A stretch of DNA of 64,000 nucleotides, from contig CAVGCY010000051.1 of the NCBI GenBank assembly GCA_963627915.1, positions 44,576 through 108,575 on the forward strand, given 5' to 3'. Positions 18,566-25,738 of this stretch are shown here, in pieces; the first letter of the stretch is position 1; the number at the start of each line of letters is the position of its first letter. This DNA is from CALACW01 sp963627915. GTDB taxonomy: Bacteria; Bacillota; Clostridia; Oscillospirales; Acutalibacteraceae. The notes under the pieces were generated by a model that was given only the letters and a program-made list of their open reading frames with translations, did not search any database and was not told the DNA's origin. A program made the translations under genes and the position numbers.

Positions 18566-19240
18566 ATGTCGGAGAATGAAAAAAGGATATGCGCCGGATG
18601 CGGCGCGTGTTTAGAGAAACACAATTATTATTTTCTCAATGACAGAAAAGAAGGAACTGTCTGCAAAGAATGCGAGAGAACGCTCAGATTTAAATATCCG
18701 GTGCGCGCAGAGAAAAATCCCCGAGCATCCTTAAATTGGTATGACGACAGCTTGGAGCCTCTGTATATATACGTCTATCCCGTTTTGGACTTGACCGCAC
18801 AGCAGCTCAGGCAGGAGCTTGCGGCAGCAGACGTTTGCCGTGAACAGCTTCGCGCTTCTTTTGCGGGAGCTGAAAATGTGTTTGAAGTAAGACTTGTCCG
18901 TCCTCTGCCAAAGCTCAACCCGTTTCGGGTAAGCATTCAGAATGCGATTCGTTTTAAAAACGCAGTCGCAGTGTACGGCGTTGTTCGGCTCGGTACATTT
19001 CATAAGGGAGACATTGCTCAGCTTCGCAGTGACGGCGTTTCGCACGATACAACCGTGCTTTTTATTAATCAAAGCGTTATTCCGGAGAGTGAAGATCCTC
19101 TGAGGTGGTATATTAATCCCGACACAGACCGGTTGTTTGATTCCGAAAGGAAGGGAATTTCGGAGGGATTTCCTGCGATTATGATGCTTTCTTACGAATC
19201 GGCAGACGTAAAGCCGGGCGATTTAATCGTAGTCGACTGA
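18566..19240 (+). CDS. Small zinc-ribbon protein of unknown function
   Basis: 224 residues, ATG with GGGAG upstream. The N-terminus has CAGC and, 22 residues later, CKEC, a four-cysteine zinc site. The remainder is soluble with no membrane segment; the C-terminal part (VIPESEDPLRWYINPDTDRLF ... MMLSYESADVKPGDLIVVD) is beta-rich and may be a small barrel. Last gene of the unknown-envelope run, 28 nt after the tandem zinc-ribbon gene and followed by a terminator. Confidence 0.7.
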   Translation: MSENEKRICAGCGACLEKHNYYFLNDRKEGTVCKECERTLRFKYPVRAEKNPRASLNWYDDSLEPLYIYVYPVLDLTAQQLRQELAAADVCREQLRASFAGAENVFEVRLVRPLPKLNPFRVSIQNAIRFKNAVAVYGVVRLGTFHKGDIAQLRSDGVSHDTTVLFINQSVIPESEDPLRWYINPDTDRLFDSERKGISEGFPAIMMLSYESADVKPGDLIVVD

Positions 19241-19380
19241 TGATTGATTATACAAAAGGTTATTATAATAATTCGGAAGTGTAATGATTAAAAACCGAAT
19301 AAGAACCGCTCTTTCCGTATTTCCCGTATAACGCTTATATTTGCATTTTCTGACCGGCGGGGGCTTTTCCCGGCGGGAAA

Positions 19381-19420
19381 AAAATCCGAGATTCTCTTTT
19401 TACGAATCTCGGATTTTTTT
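19381..19420 (+). terminator. Strong rho-independent terminator
   Basis: AAATCCGAGATT and AATCTCGGATTT pair perfectly around an 11-nt loop, followed by eight T. The 375-nt gap 19241-19616 otherwise holds the promoter at 19518 and a tiny ORF. Confidence 0.9.
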
Positions 19421-19517
19421 TCGGACAGTATTTTAACAGTACATTTTTTGACCCGGTTTAAATATAATTTTAAATATACGTGTGTAATATATCGGATATA
19501 CACGGTGAAATATATTC

Positions 19518-19546
19518 TTGACAGACCGGAATTAATTTAATATCAT
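19518..19546 (+). promoter_or_regulatory. Promoter of the phosphate transporter operon
   Basis: TTGACA at 19518-19523, 17-nt spacer, TATCAT at 19541-19546. About 60 nt of leader separates the likely start site from the PiT gene. Confidence 0.75.
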
Positions 19547-19566
19547 AAAAAAGAGGCTGATATATT

Positions 19567-19587
19567 ATGAATAAAAAATTCGGGTGA
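19567..19587 (+). CDS. Possible 6-residue leader peptide MNKKFG
   Basis: ATG AAT AAA AAA TTC GGG TGA, preceded by AAGAGG 11 nt upstream and located just after the promoter, 29 nt before the PiT start. Too short for compositional support; could be chance. Confidence 0.25.
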   Translation: MNKKFG

Positions 19588-19616
19588 TATAAAAACGGCA
19601 GGGATGGAGGACAACA

Positions 19617-20666
19617 ATGGGATTATCGGAATTTTTAACGCAAATAAGTCACAGCCCGATGCTGTGCGTATCGTCGATTCTTACTCTGGGAGTTATTTTC
19701 GTCAACGGCTGGACCGACGCGCCGAATGCCATAGCCACATGCGTTTCGACAAGAGCGGTTAATGTAAGAAAAGCGATTATTATGGCCGCGATATTTAATT
19801 TTCTCGGAGTTCTTATTATGACAAGCGTCAATGCGTCGGTTGCAATGACTATTTATAACATGGTTGACTTCGGAGGCGACGCGGACGCATCGCTGATAGC
19901 TCTTTGCGCAGCGATGGCTGCAATTGTGATATGGGCCGCCGCGTCCTGGTATTTCGGCATTCCGACAAGTGAAAGCCATGCGTTGATAGCAGGTATCTCG
20001 GGAGCGGCTGTCGCAATACAAAACAGTTTTGACGGTATAAACGGCGGAGAGTGGATTAAGGTAATTTACGGAATATTATTGTCTGCGGTACTTGGCTTTG
20101 TTCTCGGCTTTGCCGTTTCAAAGCTGACGGCGTATTGCTTCAGAAGCAGAAACAGGATTCGGGCAAACCGCTTTTTTTCCTCCGCTCAGATTGCCGGAGG
20201 AGCGGCCATGGCGTTTATGCACGGAGCTCAGGACGGACAGAAATTTATGGCAATTTTTCTGCTCGGCGCGGCGTTTTCAAGCGGACGGTCGGACGCGTCA
20301 AGCTTTACCGTGCCGCTCTGGCTGATGATTTTATGCTCCGCCGTTATGGGGCTCGGAACGTCGATAGGCGGATACCGTATTATAAAATCAGTCGGAATGG
20401 ATATGGTTAAACTGAAGCCCTATCAGGGATTTTCCGCAGACCTTGCGGCAACGCTGTGTTTGCTGTTTTCTTCGCTTACGGGTATTCCCGTAAGTACGAC
20501 ACATACGAAAACAACTGCTATTATGGGCGTCGGAGCCGCAAAAAGTATGAGCCGCGTTAATTGGAAAATTGTTAAGGAAATGGTTCTTACATGGGTTTTT
20601 ACATTTCCGGGGTGCGGACTTCTGGGTTTTGTAACGGCAAAAATATTTTTGAAAATATTCGTATAA
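19617..20666 (+). CDS. pit: Inorganic phosphate transporter, PiT family
   Basis: 349 residues, about ten transmembrane segments. Duplicated PiT signatures are present: GWTDAPNAIATCVSTRA near residue 32 and GIPVSTTHTKTTAIMGVG near residue 287; FGIPTSESHALI is a further conserved stretch. It carries phosphate in symport with a cation, usually H+. The next gene is a DUF47/PhoU-like protein, the standard partner that regulates PiT. Driven by the promoter at 19518. Confidence 0.94.
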   Translation: MGLSEFLTQISHSPMLCVSSILTLGVIFVNGWTDAPNAIATCVSTRAVNVRKAIIMAAIFNFLGVLIMTSVNASVAMTIYNMVDFGGDADASLIALCAAMAAIVIWAAASWYFGIPTSESHALIAGISGAAVAIQNSFDGINGGEWIKVIYGILLSAVLGFVLGFAVSKLTAYCFRSRNRIRANRFFSSAQIAGGAAMAFMHGAQDGQKFMAIFLLGAAFSSGRSDASSFTVPLWLMILCSAVMGLGTSIGGYRIIKSVGMDMVKLKPYQGFSADLAATLCLLFSSLTGIPVSTTHTKTTAIMGVGAAKSMSRVNWKIVKEMVLTWVFTFPGCGLLGFVTAKIFLKIFV

Positions 20667-20681
20667 GCGGGAGTGAAAAAA

Positions 20682-21302
20682 ATGGCAAGAAAAAACAACG
20701 ATTATTTTGAACTTATAAAAAAACAGGTTTCTTATTGTGCGGCGGCGTCGGATTTGCTCGATGAAATTCTTTGTAAGTACAATTACGGGGATATTGATAT
20801 TTACCGCAGACAAATGCACGAAATAGAGCATACTGCGGACGACGTTTATCATGATATTCTGAATAAGCTGTCCGTTGAATTTATAACGCCGATAGATCAG
20901 GAGGATATACTTGTGCTTGTTCAGATTATCGACGATATAACGGACGCGCTCGATGAGGTAATACTTGACGCATATATGTACCGTGTGGAGATGATACCCG
21001 AAAGAACACAGGAGCTTTCAAAAATTGTCAACAGATGCGTTAAGGCTTTGCTGTCCGCTGCGGGGGAACTGAAAAATTTCAAGAAGCCCGACGAACTGAG
21101 AGCGCTGCTTATAAAGGTTAACGATATAGAGGTCGAAGCCGACTCCGTATATCCCGACGCAATTCGCGCCCTGTTCGGCTCTTGCTGTGATATGAAGGTT
21201 TTGCTGGGAGCGAAGGCTATTTACGAAGGGCTTGAAAACTGCTGTGATTTATGCGAGCATGCGGCAGAGGTTGTTGAACAGGTAATAATAAAAAATTCGT
21301 AA
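20682..21302 (+). CDS. DUF47 (PhoU-like) phosphate transport regulator
   Basis: 206 residues from ATG 20682, GGGAG eight nt upstream; the GTG at 20673 overlaps that site. All-helical PhoU-like domain: VSYCAAASDLLDEIL, ADDVYHDILNKLSVEFITPIDQEDIL, IIDDITDALDEVI, NDIEVEADSVYPDAIRALFG, where Asp/Glu clusters bind metal. DUF47 proteins act with PiT transporters. It sits 15 nt behind the pit gene and is followed by a terminator. Confidence 0.92.
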   Translation: MARKNNDYFELIKKQVSYCAAASDLLDEILCKYNYGDIDIYRRQMHEIEHTADDVYHDILNKLSVEFITPIDQEDILVLVQIIDDITDALDEVILDAYMYRVEMIPERTQELSKIVNRCVKALLSAAGELKNFKKPDELRALLIKVNDIEVEADSVYPDAIRALFGSCCDMKVLLGAKAIYEGLENCCDLCEHAAEVVEQVIIKNS

Positions 21303-21320
21303 ACTTAATCGGAAAAACGT

Positions 21321-21363
21321 TAAGCCGGCGGGAATTGACGCGTGTTCAATTTCCGCCGGCTTA
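21321..21363 (+). terminator. Hairpin terminator after the PiT operon
   Basis: TAAGCCGGCGGGAATTGA pairs with TCAATTTCCGCCGGCTTA (one G-T) around a short loop. The T tail is poor, but the stem is 18 bp and lies between convergent units (PiT operon and the tRNA pair). Confidence 0.7.
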
Positions 21364-21418
21364 TTGAATATTAAAGTAAACTGACGCAAAAAAAACGCCC
21401 GCTATTGCAGACGTTTCC

Positions 21419-21494
21419 TGGTGGGAACAATAGGGCTCGAACCTATGACCCTCTGCTTGTAAGGCAGATGCTCTCCCAGCTGAGCTATGCTCCC
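21419..21494 (-). tRNA. tRNA-Val (UAC anticodon)
   Basis: 76 nt including an encoded CCA (21419-21421). The minus strand starts GGGAGCATAGCTCAG, has the anticodon loop CTTACAA and the T-loop GGTTCGAGCC; acceptor GGGAGCA pairs with TGTTCCC. Anticodon TAC reads GUN valine codons. Second of two tRNAs after the minus-strand promoter at 21607-21635. Confidence 0.96.
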
Positions 21495-21510
21495 AAAAAA
21501 TAAAAGACGC

Positions 21511-21587
21511 TGGTCGGGATGACAGGATTCGAACCTGCGGCATCTTGCTCCCAAAGCAAGCGCTCTACCAAACTGAGCCACATCCCG
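21511..21587 (-). tRNA. tRNA-Pro (UGG anticodon)
   Basis: 77 nt including encoded CCA (21511-21513). The minus strand starts CGGGATGTGGCTCAG, with anticodon loop TTTGGGA giving TGG and T-loop GGTTCGAATCC; CGGGATG pairs with CATCCCG. First tRNA of the pair, 16 nt before tRNA-Val. Confidence 0.96.
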
Positions 21588-21606
21588 CTATCCCTCAACG
21601 AACAGT

Positions 21607-21635
21607 ATTATACTACAAAGAATAACAGATGTCAA
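21607..21635 (-). promoter_or_regulatory. Consensus promoter of the tRNA pair
   Basis: On the minus strand, TTGACA (21635-21630), 17 nt, TATAAT (21612-21607): perfect consensus, with the tRNA-Pro 5' end about 20 nt downstream. Confidence 0.9.
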
Positions 21636-21652
21636 GAAATAATTTAAAAATA

Positions 21653-21681
21653 TTGAAATTACATTAAAATTATGGTATACT
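21653..21681 (+). promoter_or_regulatory. Promoter of the FAD oxidoreductase gene
   Basis: TTGAAA at 21653-21658, 17-nt spacer, TATACT at 21676-21681, with an extended -10 TGG just before it. Confidence 0.75.
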
Positions 21682-21759
21682 TTATATAAATTTCAATTAT
21701 TTCGTATTAATATAATTTGCGTTATTGCATAATGACGCATTAAACAGGGAGTGTATCGT

Positions 21760-23073
21760 ATGAAAGGTAAAATTTTAGTCGCGGGTGCGGGACACGGCGG
21801 ACTGTCGTGCGCCGCAAACCTTGCAAAAAGCGGATTCGACGTTACCGTGCTTGAAAAGAAAAAGCGCGGGGATTTGGGTTATGACTGGGACGACGTATTT
21901 TTTATAGATTGTCTTGATAAAGCGGGATTTCCGAAAATGGATGAAAAATATTATCATCATTCGTATCCGCTCCACTGCACATCGCCCAATAAAAAGGAAT
22001 GGATTTTACAGGATTTTTCGGGACATGAGCTTGACTGCGCGGTTGACAGAAAATACTTATTAAAACATATGGTATCCTTCTGCGAGGAGTGCGGAGTAAA
22101 GTTTGTATTTGAAGCCGAGATTGCCGCTCCGATAACCGACGGTGAGCGCGTTGCCGGCGTAAAGGTAAAGCAGAACGGCATATTCTACGATTTCTGCGCA
22201 GACCTCGTTATCGACGCATGCGGAATGAATTCGACGCTCAGACAGCTTCTGCCGAACAGCTGCGGTATTATCAATAACTTTGCCGACGACGAGTATTTTA
22301 CCGTTTACAGAGCCTATTACGAGAGAACGAACGATTTAAGTCCGGAAGAACCTTATAACGTTTATTTTTATCATAATTACGAAGGCGGAGTTGACTGGGT
22401 CATAACAGAGGAGGATCATATCGACGTTCTTGTCGGCAGATTCGGCAAAAAGCTGACGCGTGAGCAGATTGACGGCGCGCTTGCCGATTTCAGAAAGGAT
22501 TATTCGTCGCTTGGCGAAAAAATCGTCAGAGGCGGTCAGGTAAATACTCTGCCCATAAGACGTATGATTCCCATGATGGTATGCGATTCCTATGCCGCAA
22601 TAGGCGACAGCGCGGGCATGACAATTCCGCTTATCGGTTCGGGAATAGCAAATTCTATAAAAGCCGGTAAGATTCTTGCCGATGTTGTAGAGGAATGCGA
22701 CGGCGATTATTCGAGAAAAAATCTCTGGCAGTACGAGTACAGATATTTCAACGAGATAGGCAAGGATCTTGTTCTGCTCGATATCGTACGCAGGGTTATA
22801 ATATCCGTAAAGGGCGAGGACGTCGATTTTATGATTAATAATAAAATTCTTACGGCTTCGGATATCTCGATGGCAAGCGGCGGAGGATTTGATCTTGATA
22901 TTCCCGCTCTTGCTTCCAAGGGCGCGAAGCTTCTTAAAAATCTTGCTCTCGTTGCAGGAGCGGCTCCCAAGGTTCTCGGCGTTCTTAAGATAAAAAAGGT
23001 ATGCGATTCCATGCCCATAAAATATGACGAAAAGAAAGTCAACGAGTGGATAAAGGAATATACCGCTTTATAA
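21760..23073 (+). CDS. FAD-dependent oxidoreductase, geranylgeranyl-reductase-like
   Basis: 437 residues from ATG 21760, with GGGAG upstream; an in-frame GTG at 21751 lies within that region. N-terminal dinucleotide fold GKILVAGAGHGGLSCAANLAKSGFDVTVLEK, and the second FAD motif YAAIGDSAGMTIPLIGSGIANSIKAGKILA near residue 285, the GDAA(G) motif of the p-hydroxybenzoate hydroxylase / geranylgeranyl reductase group. Substrate unknown; the absence of a quinone or isoprenoid operon nearby leaves it open. The next gene is 22 nt away, so they may be co-transcribed. Confidence 0.82.
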   Translation: MKGKILVAGAGHGGLSCAANLAKSGFDVTVLEKKKRGDLGYDWDDVFFIDCLDKAGFPKMDEKYYHHSYPLHCTSPNKKEWILQDFSGHELDCAVDRKYLLKHMVSFCEECGVKFVFEAEIAAPITDGERVAGVKVKQNGIFYDFCADLVIDACGMNSTLRQLLPNSCGIINNFADDEYFTVYRAYYERTNDLSPEEPYNVYFYHNYEGGVDWVITEEDHIDVLVGRFGKKLTREQIDGALADFRKDYSSLGEKIVRGGQVNTLPIRRMIPMMVCDSYAAIGDSAGMTIPLIGSGIANSIKAGKILADVVEECDGDYSRKNLWQYEYRYFNEIGKDLVLLDIVRRVIISVKGEDVDFMINNKILTASDISMASGGGFDLDIPALASKGAKLLKNLALVAGAAPKVLGVLKIKKVCDSMPIKYDEKKVNEWIKEYTAL

Positions 23074-23095
23074 AGTGTGTGAAAGGATATAATTT

Positions 23096-24556
23096 ATGAA
23101 AAGGTTTCTTTCTGTTATACTTTGCATTTTAATGATTCTGCCGGCGAGCGTTACGGCGTTCGCGCAGACGGACGGTTCCGCCGCCGGGGACGAATGCGGC
23201 GAGCTTCCGATTATTATTATCAGAGGCATGGATTTTCTTAATATATTGACGAATCCGGAGAACGGCGGCGGTGAAAGCGCCGTAAGGCTTGACGCTAAAA
23301 CAATCGCGCCGTTTGCATTGAAGGCGGTATTTAATCTTGCTAAGGGCGATAAGGATTCCGCAATCGAAAATGTTATAGACGGCGCATATGAGGTTTTAAA
23401 ATATAATTCGATGGACATGAGCGGAGATCCGGTTTATGATACGGGCGTCATTGAATATCCCGAAAGCGCAGACAGCTACCCCTCGTTTTATGACGCGTAC
23501 GATTATGAAGACGGCATGATTCATACGTTTATCGAATCGTCGCCCGCCGGACACGTTTATTATGTTCATTACGACTGGAGACTTGATCCGTTTGTCGTCG
23601 CCGACCGGATCAATGACGCGGTAAACAAGGCTCTCGTTACGACCGGACATGATAAGGTCAAAATCATCTGCGCAAGCATGGGCGGAATAATGACGCTCGG
23701 ATATCTTACAAAATACGGTTACGAAAAGGTCGAGAGATGTCTGTTTATGTCGTCTACGCTCTTTGGAGCGCAGGTTGCCTCCGATATGCTTACGGGCAGG
23801 ATTAAATTTACGCCCGAGACGGTTTATAATTATGCTTACAACATGGTTTCGGATTCGTTTATATTTTCGAGACTTGTAAAGTCGCTTTATAAAGCGGGAC
23901 TGTTTAACTCTCTTATGAATATCACGGATTACATTGTCGATAATTATAAAGAAGAGGTTTACGACAGATTGTTTATTCCCGTATTCGGTCATATGCCCGT
24001 GCTTTGGGGGCTTGTTCAGGGCGAGGATTACGAGGAGGCCGTCAATTATATTTTGGGCGGAAGAACCGAGGATAACGCGCAGTTTTTGGAGAGAACGGAC
24101 GCTTTGCAGGATATGATGGCAAACAGAAACGGGCTTTTGAACGATATGATTGCCGACGGCGTAAAAATAGCGATCGTTTCTCATTATAATCAGCCTCTTA
24201 TACCGGTTTATGAAAGCGCGGATTTCAACAGCGACTCCATTCTTGAAACGTATCAGACCTCGGGCTATGCGACGGCGGCGAAATTCGGCGAAACGCTCGG
24301 CGACGATTATGTGCCCGGAAATGAAAAATACCTTTCGCCCGACAAAGTCATAGACCTTTCTACGGCGGTGCTTCCGGATTATACCTATATTATAAAGAAT
24401 GCGCCTCATGTTGCCTGTTCATACGGCACGCAGTACAGCGGCTTTATGATGTATCTGATGACAGCCGAGGGCGATTTTAAAGCGGGAGCAAACGAAAAGT
24501 ATCCGCAGTTTATGATTTCCGACAAAACGAAGCAGACGCTGACGGCGTTTGAATGA
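23096..24556 (+). CDS. Secreted alpha/beta hydrolase, LCAT-like lipase
   Basis: 486 residues with a Sec signal peptide (MKRFLSVILCILMILPASVTAFA, cleavage near residue 25). The hydrolase core is shown by VYYVHYDWRLDPF, the wording typical of lecithin:cholesterol acyltransferase-like lipases, and the nucleophile elbow CASMGGIMTLGYL with Ser in ASMGG. Candidate acid and histidine lie later, for example in NAPHVACS near residue 440. No cell-wall anchor, so it should be released or loosely bound. Likely an extracellular lipase/esterase; the substrate is not deducible. Confidence 0.78.
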   Translation: MKRFLSVILCILMILPASVTAFAQTDGSAAGDECGELPIIIIRGMDFLNILTNPENGGGESAVRLDAKTIAPFALKAVFNLAKGDKDSAIENVIDGAYEVLKYNSMDMSGDPVYDTGVIEYPESADSYPSFYDAYDYEDGMIHTFIESSPAGHVYYVHYDWRLDPFVVADRINDAVNKALVTTGHDKVKIICASMGGIMTLGYLTKYGYEKVERCLFMSSTLFGAQVASDMLTGRIKFTPETVYNYAYNMVSDSFIFSRLVKSLYKAGLFNSLMNITDYIVDNYKEEVYDRLFIPVFGHMPVLWGLVQGEDYEEAVNYILGGRTEDNAQFLERTDALQDMMANRNGLLNDMIADGVKIAIVSHYNQPLIPVYESADFNSDSILETYQTSGYATAAKFGETLGDDYVPGNEKYLSPDKVIDLSTAVLPDYTYIIKNAPHVACSYGTQYSGFMMYLMTAEGDFKAGANEKYPQFMISDKTKQTLTAFE

Positions 24557-24587
24557 AATTTGATAACGGCAATCGGAATATTTTCCG

Positions 24588-24623
24588 AAAAAACGAGGGA
24601 CTGTAAAAAAGCCCCTCGTTTTT
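24588..24623. terminator. Bidirectional terminator between convergent genes
   Basis: AAAAACGAGGG and CCCTCGTTTTT form a symmetrical stem with A and T flanks, so it can end both the lipase unit (+) and the sulfatase-maturase unit (-). Confidence 0.85.
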
Positions 24624-24655
24624 ATGACGCCTCGTACTCGGCCGCATGAACGCGT

Positions 24656-25738
24656 TTATCTCTTTTTGAATACTCTGAATAACGGCAGGCATGAGGAAAA
24701 GAATTTTTTATACGCTTCGCAGTAATCTCTGTCCTCTCTCTGACGTTTGCATCCGCCCGCTCTGCACAGCGGAAAAAATCCGCATTCTCTGCATTTATTG
24801 TCGGTTTTAAGGCTTTCTTTTATAAAGTCCTCCGCCCTTTTCGACTTTGCCGCCCGTGAGAGCGAAACGGAATTAATATTGCCTAAAAGATTGTCGTCCG
24901 TACAGTAAAAGTCGCACGGATATATATTTCCGTTTCCCTCTATTACAAACTGGTGCGTACAGTGTCCGCACATTCCGCATTGTTCGGGACGTTCCCCCAG
25001 ATACATTCTTACAAGGTTGTCAAAATAACGTATGCTTATATAGTTTCCCCGGACAAAATCCTTTACGTACAGATTGAAAATTTCGATAAGATATTTCGCA
25101 TACTGTTCGTTAGTCATATACAGTTCGCTTTCGCTCTTATCTTCAAACGGGCGCAGGCACGGTATGAATTGCAGATATTTATATCCCTGCGCTCGGAAAT
25201 GACGGTATATTTTACCCGCGTTGTCGGCGCACGAACCCGTCAGAACTGTCAGAATATTAAATTCGACTCCGTAATTTTTGAAAATTTCCGCTGTGCGCGT
25301 TATTTTATAGTATGAGTTCTGTCCGTCGGATGTAACTCTGAATCTGTTGTTTTCGTAATCGCCGTCAAGGCTTAATCCGACAAGAAATTCATTTTCTGCG
25401 AAAAATTTCGCCCAGTCCGAATTTACGAGCGTTCCGTTTGTCTGCAGCCCGAAAAATATCCGTGAATTTTTAATATTATATTTCCTAACCGTATTAACAA
25501 AAAATTTAAAATAATCAATTCCGGCGATAAGCGGTTCTCCGCCCTGGAACGAAAACGAAATGCTTTCGCCCGACGCAAATTCAAGCGCGCTTTTAATAAG
25601 ATTTTCGGCGGTCGTTTCATTCATTGTTCCGAATGAAAATTTATCTCTTGACGATGAAACGTCACAGTAGAAGCAGTATTTACATCTTAAATTGCACAGA
25701 CTTGACGCGGGCTTTATCATTATCGACAGGGGAGGCAT
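24656..25738 (-). CDS. Radical SAM anaerobic sulfatase-maturating enzyme (anSME-like)
   Basis: 360 residues. Radical SAM cluster motif CNLRCKYC (CX3CX2C) at the N-terminus after SIMIKPASSL, the start typical of anSME. SPASM-type cysteines follow: CGMCGHCTHQFVIEGNGNIYPC and CRECGFFPLCRAGGC with a final YC. Such enzymes oxidise the active-site Cys or Ser of a sulfatase to formylglycine without oxygen. The gene starts within the stop of the sulfatase gene (TAATG), so the pair is coupled, and the sulfatase has the expected Cys motif. Together these make the assignment strong. Confidence 0.92.
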   Translation of the reverse strand: MPPLSIMIKPASSLCNLRCKYCFYCDVSSSRDKFSFGTMNETTAENLIKSALEFASGESISFSFQGGEPLIAGIDYFKFFVNTVRKYNIKNSRIFFGLQTNGTLVNSDWAKFFAENEFLVGLSLDGDYENNRFRVTSDGQNSYYKITRTAEIFKNYGVEFNILTVLTGSCADNAGKIYRHFRAQGYKYLQFIPCLRPFEDKSESELYMTNEQYAKYLIEIFNLYVKDFVRGNYISIRYFDNLVRMYLGERPEQCGMCGHCTHQFVIEGNGNIYPCDFYCTDDNLLGNINSVSLSRAAKSKRAEDFIKESLKTDNKCRECGFFPLCRAGGCKRQREDRDYCEAYKKFFSSCLPLFRVFKKR

